Source of the DNA: Sabellastarte sp. h YS-2021
Taxonomy: Eukaryota; Annelida; Polychaeta; Sabellida; Sabellidae
Assembly: GCA_964017235.1 (NCBI GenBank)
Contig: OZ024938.1
Coordinates: forward strand, 45,978,332 to 46,042,331
Reading direction: 5' to 3'
Length of the DNA stretch: 64,000 bases
In this document: one piece after another, positions 27,101 to 33,399 of the stretch
Position numbering within the stretch: the stretch's first letter is position 1
How the letters are laid out: the number at the start of each line of letters is the position of its first letter
Notes under the pieces: generated by a model
What the model was told of the DNA's origin: nothing
The model's database searches: none
Seen by the model: only the letters and a program-made list of their open reading frames with translations
Translations under genes and position numbers: made by a program

Positions 27101-30100
27101 TTTAAGTCTACTTGTTCTTGAATATATAAGAGGTCTTCAGTGGCTTGGTGGTTGGAAAGTTTGACATCTAATCTCAGACTGTCACCATTTGTGTGGGTTT
27201 GACTCCCACAAGAAACAATGATAAGCGTTTAGCCCAATAAACCTGCCCTGATGACCCTGACTGTTGAACGGGAGGCAGAATCATAATTTTGAATATGGTA
27301 AACCCAATTATGTTCCATAATCAAATGACCTTAGTGAAAGATAAGGTGGTTTGCATGTCAAACATCATTATTAGATTCAAAAAGAAAAAAAAATCGCTTT
27401 TATGGTTAGTAATTGCTTATGGCTTTATGACGTTTCACCTTTTCCAAATTAAATACACCAAAAATAACCAGCCTATAAGCTTTAGCAAATTATTAGAAAA
27501 TACTACGAAGAAAGTAATAGTAATACATTGTTCTGCTTTTGTCTTCAGCAAATGCAGGGGATCCTATTCTGTCATTTATTCTCAATGAATGTGGCTAGGG
27601 AGAAACTAAAAGAGCATAATATGTGTTATTTAGTTATATTTATATACACCTTCAAGTTATGCCAAAAACCTGACCTTTCTGATTTCCTTGGCTAGTGAAT
27701 GGGGCATTCACCCCAACTTTGTGAGTTATCACCTTTTTGATGTATCACTTCTATCAGTAGGACTGAATTTTGACCAACAGGTTCATAAGGGTCTGTCCCC
27801 ACTATGACCCCAGCTGATGACGGGGGGAGTGGGGGCGTAAACCCCTAGTTTGACTTCTGCAACAATTTCATCAAGCCCTCAACCCACTTTTCCTTCTTTT
27901 ACCTTGTACCAGTGCTCAAAACACATGAAAGAGATATGAAAGACAAATCCGAAGCCCACTTTGAAAATCAGTTCTTGCTACCGATGTTTCCAATGAAAAC
28001 ATAATCTACTTGGAACCATCTACTTGAACTATTGTGCATTCTGAAGTAGTAAATGGTCACACTTCAATAGCAGTGTCCTTTGTGAAAAAAAAACAGATCA
28101 GCTGTAGTGTTTTAATTTGGTACAAGGCCTTAATGCAAACAAGTCGGCAGACCTGTGGTTCTGGGCATGTGGTTGGTACAGCCAATATTGCTGTAGTAAT
28201 AGAATAAATTTGTCAAGTCCTGACAACAGATAGTACCATATTCTCTGTCTTGGCGCAGTCAGCATTTATTGGTGCCTTAAGTTCCACTTACTATGAAATA
28301 TGTTTGTGACATTTGCAGATGATGGCTTTTTCTTGAATGTCTTCCCATCGGAGTTCATAGAAGGCTCTTAGACTGTTTTAGTTCTCCAATTTACGTTGCA
28401 TGACATTCCGTTATTGGTATCAAGCCACTTGAAATGTGATGTTCCTTTTGAGGTAAGTGGCATGTAACAAAGCCATGATAGGGGTCTGTAGTGACAATAC
28501 ACTTAGAGAATATTTTCACTATGTCCACACATAATAGTAAGTGAAGGCCAAACCAATGGACGATAATCAGATGATGTACAGGGTTTCAGGTTCCTGTTTT
28601 TGGAGTCAATGTCTTTTATTGTTTTATTGATTGACCAGCTCAGTTGCCAACATCACATTGAGATATCATCCAGGGTTCACATGTATCTTAAAGCCAGGTC
28701 ACAGTGTGGCGACTTTTAGTGGCGAATATGCACGATCCTGAAATTCTTCCCTGTTGGTAGCATATTCTTGGTCCATCTTCACTGTTCTCCACCATTCTCC
28801 ATGGATCGTCATCTAGCTACGACAGTTTCAAACTGTTCAAAACTATCGCCGGTATTCGCCGATTCGTGGCCATTTTTTAGTTCGCCATTAGAATTCGCCA
28901 CTATTGGTAGCAGATTCTTCTACATCGTAGCTCTGTGGTAGGACATTCTCCAGCAAATCGTACTACCTTCTTGTTCTCAGTAAATTCGCCAAATATTCTT
29001 CCTTGTTCTCAACTGGTTCTTCCTTTGTCGTACAAGATTCCTCAAGTATCGCATTCATTCTCCCCTACTTGTAGCTGATTCGTGGGTAAATTCGCCAGAT
29101 ATCTTCACCAGTTCGTAGGGTATTCTTTGTATATTCGAAAGGTATCGTAGAACATCGTAGAGGGGTCGTAGAAGTGTGAAGATCTTTTATCACATGACTA
29201 CACTTTGGGTTTTATTTTTTTCTGCTTTACTGTGTAACAGTTTGAGGCTTATCAGTCCAAATAGACATTCTATAATAGTTTATAGTCTTATGATTCAAAT
29301 GTATCACATATAAGTAATTTATTATAAAGCCACCTGCCTACAGGGACTGGCTGTGTAGCTAAACATGTAGTAATCTGCATTACTAATAACGCATATGGAG
29401 GTGAGCATAGTAATCCACTTTACCTGGCTAAACCATATGTTTTAGGCAACCAAAATGTGCATATATCACACGTGTAAAACATCTTGTTTATGCATGTGAC
29501 CATGTGCATGTGCCCAACATACAACCATGCAATGAGACACCTTTTTTGTGATCTAATCTTTGTGACTCATGTTTTTATTTAATTAGTTTTATCCACTTAA
29601 AACATCATTAGACAATTAGTCTTATTAACTTTGCCTTGGGCTAATTTATTGCTTCTATGTGCATATGCTATATGTAGAAATAGCCAAATACATTGTGAAT
29701 GTGAAAGTAATCAAAATAAGACTAATAAATATCAACCAACACAAAATGGAAAAAATAGGTATCACCACTGCGACAGAAAAACCTCCTAGACAGCCTTGCA
29801 GCTTTTTATTTAACATCCCTCTTAACACTTATGATTAATCCCTGCTGTGGATTAGAATCCTACTTATTTCAATGTGTGGGATATACTAAGATATGGGCCC
29901 AGTTATTGTAACAGACATATACCACTAAACTTGCAACAATGAATGATTTTCATATCTAAAAACTGTTGCAAAAAAAATTATTTTGTTACCTGCTGGATCC
30001 TACGTTTCCCGCTACCACTTCCCACTGCTTCATACGTCAATTCTACATCAACAAATGGCTGCCGTAGCACTGAGTAACTTCTCATCCAGGATTTATAGAC

Positions 30101-30217
30101 CTCACTTGGAAATGTGGCCCCAGCTCCCCGCACTGACACTATGGGTTCTCCATGACAACAAATTGCCAGAATTACATGCAAAAGGGCCAGTATAGTTTGA
30201 CTGCCAGGTGGAGACAT
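65..30217 (-). CDS. Receptor guanylate cyclase-like protein with PstS-type ectodomain (gene span, 14 exons, 3' end outside window)
   Basis: Fourteen exons join with matching phases and GT-AG introns to 2006 coding bases (668 residues plus two bases); the gene continues past base 1. Domain order: signal peptide (about 1-23), PstS-like type II periplasmic-binding domain (about 25-375), one membrane helix (about 388-407), basic Ser/Thr-rich juxtamembrane part (409-480), kinase-homology domain (about 481 to beyond 668). The ectodomain keeps GAGATF (31-36), YAGSD (85-89) and RSDKSGTT (167-174), the phosphate-cradle motifs of PstS. The kinase part matches receptor guanylate cyclases (KGG..CDIL, HGSLTSSNC, DVYS) and lacks catalytic residues. 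By family logic a dimerisation helix and a class III cyclase domain should follow. Inference: a surface receptor making cGMP in response to phosphate or a similar ligand. Alternative: a pseudokinase receptor without a cyclase domain, which this window cannot exclude. Confidence 0.88.
571..709 (-). CDS. PstS-type receptor, exon 13 (pseudo-catalytic loop)
   Basis: Residues 588-633 plus two bases. HGSLTSSNCYIDSRWTVKIA followed by DWE. The HRD motif is HGS with no catalytic Asp, and DFG is DWE (611-613), so this is a pseudokinase of the guanylate cyclase type (usual form HGNLKSSNC...DYG). Acceptor ttatttcag; donor CA/gtaagt. Confidence 0.94.
1250..1357 (-). CDS. PstS-type receptor, exon 12
   Basis: Residues 552-587 plus one base. 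ILCDILQNEKFKLDVNFKYS followed by ISLDVASGMEFLHKQ: this is the conserved helix D/E block (LQDIL.NE...LDW.F.YS...D...GM.FLH) of receptor guanylate cyclases. Acceptor catttccag, directly beside a trinucleotide microsatellite; donor AAG/gtaaat. Confidence 0.93.
1385..1466 (+). repeat. (AGT/AGC)n microsatellite beside exon 12
   Basis: Runs of AGT, AGC and GGT. On the receptor's strand this is an ACT/GCT tract ending about 28 nt before the exon 12 acceptor. Confidence 0.95.
1482..2938 (+). repeat. 1.46-kb dispersed repeat, copy A
   Basis: Shares its whole length with 24523-25975, with scattered substitutions and indels. Near its left end is an inverted repeat (CTCCATTATGTAAACTTAATGG and its complement at 1535-1561); near the right end AACTCTCCATTAT..ATAATGGAGAGTT. 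No coding frame is seen. Probably a non-autonomous element of unknown class. Confidence 0.8.
3340..3930 (+). repeat. Diverged segmental duplication, copy 1
   Basis: Shares blocks in the same order with 4360-5330, for example TTCCAAATAACC..GAGGGTACATTA, GCTTTTAAGA.TTTCTATAAC and TTTGAATTGATTTGGG. Confidence 0.7.
4360..5330 (+). repeat. Diverged segmental duplication, copy 2 (interrupted by a MITE)
   Basis: Aligns with 3340-3930 on both sides of the inverted-repeat element at 4488-4929; the element is absent from copy 1. Confidence 0.7.
4488..4929. mobile_element. MITE with CAGGGCTGGTATTCAC-type ends
   Basis: Left end CAGGGCTGGTATTCACAAAA; the right end is its imperfect complement (..ATTAATACCAGCCCAG). 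The interior is rich in inverted CTCAAACTCA/TGAGTTTGAG motifs. Inserted into segmental copy 2. Confidence 0.75.
5985..6230 (+). mobile_element. SINE, diverged
   Basis: B box GGTTCGAACCC, GGGGAAGTTGGTGACTG, tail TTGAAAGCGATGTTAGACC. Diverged relative of the element at 11500. In receptor intron 11. Confidence 0.75.
7105..7352 (-). CDS. PstS-type receptor, exon 11 (kinase-homology N-lobe)
   Basis: Residues 469-551 plus one base. TFALYDEHEVCLRQINLK (487-504) is the beta-3 strand; the invariant ATP-binding Lys is Arg here (R499). LLMFRDKIHHLNVLAFYGMT and VYLVSGCCNKG match the helix C/hinge region of guanylate cyclase kinase-homology domains. Acceptor taatttag; donor AGG/gtaggt. Confidence 0.92.
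7396..7730 (+). mobile_element. LINE reverse-transcriptase C-terminal fragment
   Basis: The frame contains FSNKVHWLPIEYCILCKYNL, close to the common LINE motif L..LHWLPI..RI.YK. It is preceded by a segment resembling the VQN.AARLV helix. Truncated on both sides, inside receptor intron 10. Confidence 0.5.
7720..8540. repeat. AAACGTTT/AAACATTTT-rich repeat region
   Basis: Many copies of (A)AACGTTT and AAATGTTT in both orientations, plus the string CCCTATTATTGTTCACCGCC shared with the MITEs at 55 and 56 kb. Probably another MITE family member; ends not defined. Confidence 0.5.
8778..8958 (-). CDS. PstS-type receptor, exon 10 (juxtamembrane segment)
   Basis: Residues 409-468 plus two bases. WQQIKFNRSIWRKEYLIPEI resembles the Trp-containing juxtamembrane motif before the kinase domain of receptor guanylate cyclases. 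Then come clustered Ser/Thr with Gly/Lys (VVSMKSVVSLGSKGQCSSLG), similar in position and composition to the phosphorylated cluster of natriuretic-peptide receptors. Acceptor tttttacag; donor AA/gtaagc. A recent tandem duplication starts 24 bp upstream of the exon. Confidence 0.88.
8982..9798 (+). repeat. Tandem duplication, copy 1 (817 bp)
   Basis: Repeated head to tail by 9799-10614. By eye only about three differences: a T/A near 9010, T/C at about 9080, and one T in a homopolymer near 9615. It includes a tRNA-like SINE head (about 9560-9660). It begins 24 bp upstream of exon 10 of the receptor (minus-strand sense). Confidence 0.95.
9799..10614 (+). repeat. Tandem duplication, copy 2 (816 bp)
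   Basis: Near-identical direct copy of 8982-9798. The bases CCTT occur at both copy starts and just past the end of copy 2, a microhomology that could have mediated unequal exchange or replication slippage. Confidence 0.95.
11041..11445 (+). mobile_element. SINE split by a nested SINE
   Basis: Head TTGCCTTGTGGGTAAGCAGG, B box GGTTTGACTCCCACA, then the nested copy, then the tail GACCCTGACTGTTGAACGGG. The uninterrupted relative at 27128-27275 confirms the arrangement. Confidence 0.82.
11132..11364 (-). mobile_element. tRNA-derived SINE, reverse orientation, nested
   Basis: Complement shows the tRNA-like head (B box GGTTCGAATC). Flanked by CAAAGAACAAT at 11121-11131 and 11365-11375. Inserted inside an older SINE (11041-11445). 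Confidence 0.88.
11500..11730 (+). mobile_element. tRNA-derived SINE, full length with 13-bp TSD
   Basis: Pol III A box (TGGCAGAGTGG) and B box (GGTTCTATTCC) near the head; tail GAAAGCGACGTAAAACCCC. Flanked by TCAAGTATCACTG at 11487-11499 and 11731-11743, an exact target-site duplication, so this is a recent insertion. Confidence 0.92.
13116..13306 (-). CDS. PstS-type receptor, exon 9 (end of ectodomain, membrane helix)
   Basis: Residues 345-408 plus one base. STSVADKVLNDVLSIMVCEG completes the PstS C-terminal helix. A charged stalk (KQLVKDQKRRELISTQ) leads to the only internal hydrophobic helix, LPVYIASPIVFLLLIAMISF (388-407). Acceptor tttcgtag; donor CAG/gtaaat. The single helix and the N-terminal signal peptide imply a type I receptor. 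Confidence 0.92.
13972..14775. mobile_element. Tigger/pogo-like non-autonomous element, 804 bp
   Basis: Ends CAGTAGAACCTC and its complement GAGGTTCTACTG, flanked by TA on both sides (13970-13971 and 14776-14777). Subterminal GGATAATC motifs recur. TIR sequence and TA target fit the pogo/Tigger group of Tc1-mariner. No transposase frame. In receptor intron 8. Confidence 0.75.
15480..15700 (+). mobile_element. SINE, diverged
   Basis: GCATAATGGTAACACACTC head, B box AGTTCGAATCC, CCTCAAGTGGGGAAGCTG, GTACAGGACC. In receptor intron 8. Confidence 0.75.
15927..15998 (-). CDS. PstS-type receptor, exon 8
   Basis: Residues 321-344 plus two bases. YIEWFSSDEDAHAQCSRLQM followed by VPL: the last long helix of PstS (FFDWA.....A) and its Y.PLP element. 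C340-region Cys and the Cys in exon 7 could pair. Acceptor gattacag; donor GAG/gtaatg. Confidence 0.87.
16408..16429 (+). repeat. (AAT)n microsatellite
   Basis: Seven to eight AAT units, in receptor intron 7. Confidence 0.95.
16512..16631 (-). CDS. PstS-type receptor, exon 7
   Basis: Residues 281-320 plus two bases. It contains FTVDLVDASGDYSYPISSYT and then YMVLRMDSFTDC, corresponding to the WPI.S.T.I.. strand of PstS. Acceptor ttttgcag; donor CAG/gtcagt. Confidence 0.9.
17263..17395 (+). repeat. Direct repeat, copy 1
   Basis: About 130 bp (GAAATATTTTATTCTCCATT through TGTCAAAATAGGTACTG) repeated at 17846-17970 with about six differences, in receptor intron 6. Confidence 0.9.
17846..17970 (+). 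repeat. Direct repeat, copy 2
   Basis: Copy of 17263-17395; spacing about 580 bp. Confidence 0.9.
18866..19008 (-). CDS. PstS-type receptor, exon 6
   Basis: Residues 234-280 plus two bases. It begins IGYLSVADAVAAGLTYASV, the counterpart of the IGYVE..YA helix of PstS, followed by KAGHAVSPTADNVQAAM, matching the usual GK.V.P..E....A segment. Acceptor cttgtag; donor CAG/gtgcca. Confidence 0.9.
19318..19365 (-). mobile_element. SINE tail fragment
   Basis: GTTCAACAGCCAGGGTCATA matches the tail of the SINE at 42755. In receptor intron 5. Confidence 0.55.
19447..19534 (-). CDS. PstS-type receptor, exon 5
   Basis: Residues 204-233. Acceptor gctatttcag, donor TCG/gtaagt, phase 0 at the end. LFGKGTVGMSGLILTFKYS matches the GKGN-G stretch of PstS that runs into the IGY strand coded by the next exon. 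This acceptor is the one that fits the incoming phase; an in-frame reading continues upstream, so the exact start is slightly less certain. Confidence 0.83.
20321..21021. mobile_element. MITE, 701 bp, with perfect 24-bp terminal inverted repeats
   Basis: Starts CAGGGCCGGGATTCACAAAA and ends with its complement. The interior holds many copies of TCTTAA, TTAAAGTTATGAC and related motifs in both orientations. In receptor intron 4. Confidence 0.85.
21166..21262 (-). CDS. PstS-type receptor, exon 4
   Basis: Residues 172-203 plus two bases. The split codon at its start completes SGTTEIFTKTL, so the Arg/Ser/Gly/Thr phosphate cradle is intact (R167, S171, G172, T173). Acceptor ttgacag; donor AA/gtgagt. 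Confidence 0.9.
22607..22788 (-). CDS. PstS-type receptor, exon 3 (core of ligand domain)
   Basis: Residues 111-171 plus one base. The acceptor is the AAG at 22791-22789, not the nearer CAG at 22786-22784, because only the AAG keeps frame with exon 2 (giving MAGAVVLAFNLPG). It contains FNLPGIEDLVLS, VGIYNGTYSMWND and LNPDITLPDQ, then ARSDKS, all in PstS order. Donor CAG/gtgaga, phase 1. Confidence 0.92.
23214..23317 (-). CDS. PstS-type receptor, exon 2
   Basis: Residues 77-110 plus two bases. Acceptor tttccag; donor GG/gtaggt, phase 2. It contains EIDYAGSDSTL (82-92), equivalent to the FGASD loop of PstS whose Asp binds phosphate (D89 here), and FPTMAG leading into the next strand. Confidence 0.9.
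23470..24290 (-). mobile_element. Penelope-like retroelement, 3' fragment with GIY-YIG endonuclease
   Basis: An intact 250-codon frame (24239-23487). Its C-terminal half reads VIYLISCKKCHKHYVGETGR followed by AFRKRMYEHK, the GIY-YIG nuclease signature of Penelope-like elements. Upstream it has the CTYCPLI cysteine motif typical of the linker between reverse transcriptase and endonuclease. The reverse transcriptase itself is absent, so the copy is 5'-truncated, as is common for these elements. It sits in intron 1 of the PstS-type receptor in the same orientation. The lack of stops suggests a fairly young insertion. Confidence 0.85.
24523..25975 (+). repeat. 1.46-kb dispersed repeat, copy B
   Basis: Same orientation and same internal hairpins as copy A, in intron 1 of the same receptor gene. 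It lies just upstream (minus-strand sense) of the Penelope fragment. Confidence 0.8.
26178..26770. mobile_element. MITE-like element with CTGTTCCA ends
   Basis: Left end GGCCTGTTCCACTTTTGGG, right end the complement of GGGGCTGTTCCATTTCTGTG. The interior is full of TAAGAT, TTCC(C/A)AATAG and GGTTTAC motifs. In receptor intron 1. Confidence 0.6.
27128..27275 (+). mobile_element. SINE (same subfamily as 11041)
   Basis: GTGGCTTGGTGGTTGGAAAG head, GGGTTTGACTCCCACA B box, tail CCCTGACTGTTGAACGGGA. In receptor intron 1. Confidence 0.8.
28690..29190. repeat. Motif-dense ATTCGCC / ATTCTTC / TCGTAG region
   Basis: Short words (TTCGCCA, ATTCTTC, TCGTA, GGTAGCA) recur dozens of times in varied order. 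It opens with GTCACAGTGTGGCGACTTTT and ends in repeated ATCGTAGAA. No open frame. Probably a degenerate MITE or foldback element. Confidence 0.55.
29990..30217 (-). CDS. PstS-type receptor, exon 1 (signal peptide, start of ligand domain)
   Basis: Residues 1-76, phase 0 at the end, donor CAG/gtaaca. The start is the first Met of an open frame directly before a hydrophobic stretch (SQTILALLHVILAICC), a clear signal peptide with likely cleavage near residue 23. It is followed by GAGATFPSEVYKSW (31-44), the hallmark N-terminus of mature PstS proteins, and EAVGSGSGK (63-71), the second phosphate-contact loop. Intron 1 is 6.7 kb, the longest in the gene. Confidence 0.92.
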
Positions 30218-30889
30218 TTCATTAACTGGTTACACTATTTATAGTATCCTGGTAGCAATCTGGTGAGAATGATAAAACAAAGCACTTCTGTTTGCTGATG
30301 ACATTGTGATATTTCTTTTATGATAAGCTTCTGTTGATTTTCTTATATTTTTTAACCCACGTGCTGATATATGTTAGTGGTCCTGTCAGTTAAAGAACGT
30401 AACTGTTGATCTTCCAGCTGTAACAGATGCAAAAAAAAACAAAAAAACAAATCAAATACCACTAATAAGAATTTTTATCTTGTTTAACTACCTAGCATAC
30501 AAATCTGGGACCTAAAATATTTGGTCGGTTTCATCTTCCCAACAGGACATAGTACATCCCAGCGTTGTCTGGATCAAGATGCTGACCTGACTTCGGATTG
30601 GGATGATTTTCTTCAGGACAAGATGGAAACTATCAGACAAGCCACATCAAGCCCCATATAGACAAACAGACAGGACTAGAGCATTTTACTGACAAACTCC
30701 AACTAGACTGATTAATTTCTGGAGTCGGGATCGAGAGTCGGGATCGAACCCACCCTCTGGCTCCTGTAAATCATCTTTTGTCACTGTAAATATGCCAGCT
30801 CTACATCAGACTTTCTACAGAGGCTTAGGGAACTTTTGTTCTTATTGAGTTTAATATTTTGATTTTCATTATGATTTATAAACAGAAAA
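30218..30889. other. Upstream region of the PstS-type receptor
   Basis: Should hold the promoter and 5' UTR. I see no TATA element, CpG-rich stretch or other convincing site. Confidence 0.4.
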
Positions 30890-31960
30890 GGACGCATCTG
30901 AACCCAGAACCAGCACCTGCCATACAACCAGTACCACAGCCCCGGCCAGCCCCCAGGAAAAGAAGAAAGCCACCAAACCCATGGGTCATACCATAGATAC
31001 TTCAAATACAAAAAAAGGATACCACAGCTACCTTCTGACTGACTTAATACCCACTGATATCTCAGGATACCAGAATTTTGTTATGATACCACCTGCCTTT
31101 TTTGATCTCATCAAAGAACACATACACTACCACATCAAGAAGTCAATCACAAATTTCAGGGAGCCCTTGGAAGTTGGATTGGAACTGGGAATAACACTGA
31201 GACACCTGGCAACAGGACAGACCTACACCCCCTTGCAGTATCACTGGCTGGTTGGCCGAACCACGATATGTAAATTTGTCCCCCCAGGTCTGCTTAGCCA
31301 TCCTTGCTGAATTTCATATATTCCACAAATATTTGTGCTACCTTATTGACCCTGAAGACTGTAAAAAGGTGGAGTGGAAGTTCAGAACCAGATGGTATGT
31401 CTCCAACACTCCTGGGGCACTAGACGGGAAGCATATTGCCATGAAGAAGCCAAAGAAATGAGGCAGTGACTATTACAACTAAAGGGCTTCTTTCCCTGGG
31501 TGCTACTAGCCCTGGTCGATGCAGAATACAGATTCCTGTTGATGGATTGTGGGTCCAGTGGATCTTCATCAGATGCACAGATCAAGGATGGCACTTTGGG
31601 TTTTCTGGCACCTGAACTACTGGGGGAGGGAGGGCCAGATTTACACTATTTCTTCCTGGGTGACGCGCATTTGCCTTGATGCCATAAATAGTGAAAGCCT
31701 ACAGCAGAGGCCAACTCACAAGGGAAGAAAGAATAGCCAACTACAGGATCTCCAGAGGCTGGAGGGTGGTGGGGAATATGTTTAGGATATTAGTGAGCAG
31801 AATCAGGGTATTATTTGGCACCATGGAGCAAAGACCAAGGGTTGTCAGAGACTTGTGTGTTGTTGCACCACATGCTTAGGACACACCAGGGCACAGCAGA
31901 CAGGGCACCAACTCAACCAAATGATGTAGCGGTTCTATGAAATGAACAGGTGGTGTATGT
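30890..31960 (+). pseudogene. Decayed PIF/Harbinger (HARBI1-like) transposase
   Basis: Conserved pieces of the DDE nuclease lie in shifting frames. A segment at 31252-31461 ends in GALDGKHIAMKKPKK, the first-Asp block. At about 31485-31670 FFPWVLLALVDAEYRFLLMD and then SSSDAQI hold the second-Asp block. At 31690-31880 REERIANYRISRGWRVVGNM and LFGTMEQRP match the C-terminal LTREER.. and RRVVENAFG block. A stop and several frameshifts separate them, so no active enzyme is coded. No terminal inverted repeats were identified with confidence. Confidence 0.8.
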
Positions 31961-32569
31961 GTCAGATGACAATTACAGGAATCCTTTGAAAGAGGCCAAA
32001 CATCATCGAGACCTACTGAAAGACTACTGAAGTCACGTGGGGGCATTGGCTGGGCAGGAGGACAGGATCTGAGATGTCTTAAGCAACAATATAGGGGCAG
32101 AATATCTGCAGCTGTGACCCCTAGCTCAAATTCTGGATGGGTGTCCGTGGGGACTTCTATCTTTCTCACTCTTCTGCCCTTCTTAGGACCCATTTTTCTT
32201 TGTAAAAGCAGCATTTTTTTAAAAACAAAATCCTAATCACAGGTCAGCCCAACTTATCTCTCAACACTAAATCCTAGTTAATTTGTAAAAAAAAGCAAAA
32301 TCCAATCTTGAAACCCTGCCAGATATTATCCGTCAGATGCCAGATTCCAAATGATGCATTGTGCAAACCAGCTTGTCTTATATAGTGACAGATTTCAAAA
32401 CTGACAAGCCATGGGTCAGTAAAATGAGACTGGTGTGTCCTACACACTTCTTGGCTTATCTATTGCTGTAACCACTTTGTCGGATTCTGTTTATTGCTTG
32501 TCCTGCTGAAATGTTAAGGACTCTATGGTTTAAGACTCGGAGACTTCACATCTTGACAAACAGCTTGTA

Positions 32570-32670
32570 ATCTCTACAGCTTGTAGGACTCACTTCCCGT
32601 CTTGAGGTCGGTAATGTTTATAACCAGTTTCCTTTCAAGACAGGAAGTGAGACCTACAAGCTGTAGAGAT
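32570..32670. repeat. Inverted repeat, 39-bp arms
   Basis: ATCTCTACAGCTTGTAGGAC..CTTCCCGTCTTGAGGT is mirrored at 32632-32670 with about four mismatches, with a 22-bp loop. Confidence 0.85.
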
Positions 32671-32871
32671 CAACAACAGGATGGTTTCCAGGTGGCCAGA
32701 GCCAAGGTCACAATACAGAGTCGTGGACAGTCGGTGAAATATCAAACATGTTTTGATATTTTACTGATCCACCGTGACAAGCCAGATCCAAAGGACTCTG
32801 TAAACATTGCTCTTGACCCTCAAAAAATACCTAGTTACCGACAAGTCGGCTCCAGTGGAACACCCCCATAA
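32602..32871 (+). CDS. Unassigned 90-codon open frame (possible exon or TE-encoded)
   Basis: From about 32677 (after an AG acceptor-like CAACAACAG) the frame reads GFQVARAKVTIQSRG, then KYQTCFDILLIHRDKPDPKD and ends in a stop. Composition is protein-like, but no family is recognised. It lies between a decayed Harbinger element and a dead LINE and begins inside an inverted repeat, so it may be a leftover of mobile DNA. Confidence 0.22.
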   Translation: MRSVMFITSFLSRQEVRPTSCRDQQQDGFQVARAKVTIQSRGQSVKYQTCFDILLIHRDKPDPKDSVNIALDPQKIPSYRQVGSSGTPP

Positions 32872-33399
32872 ACGTTAAATTACAGGCATTAGTTGAAAGG
32901 TACAACCTGAGAAAAACAGAAAACAAAACAAAACTTAGAATGTGTAAATCATATAAATGTTATTGTAAGTACTTGTACCATCCAGAATCGTAGTTTTACA
33001 CTTGCCTACAAATTTGGAAGGTATCATTTGAAAAAAAATGACACAAAATGGAGATTTAAATATTAAAGGATATGTCTTATATATAAATGCAATATAGTAA
33101 AGGATGAAGAATATGTTCTCTCTTTGAATAGTTCAGGTAAATCAACAAAAAACCTAGCACAGTATAATAATAGATAAAGGACACTACTTTTCCGAGACTA
33201 TAAATTTATCATCATTGTACAAAAATTTGAAAAAAATATTACTGGAATACTTTGAATATTTGTGGAACATAAGAAAAATATAACTGATAAATGGAAAATT
33301 CGTCCAATTGTAAAAATAGATATTGCAAAATTAATATATATTAGTATTTGAATTTTTGTGATCACAGTAAAGTTACATTTAATGACTTAATGATAGAAG

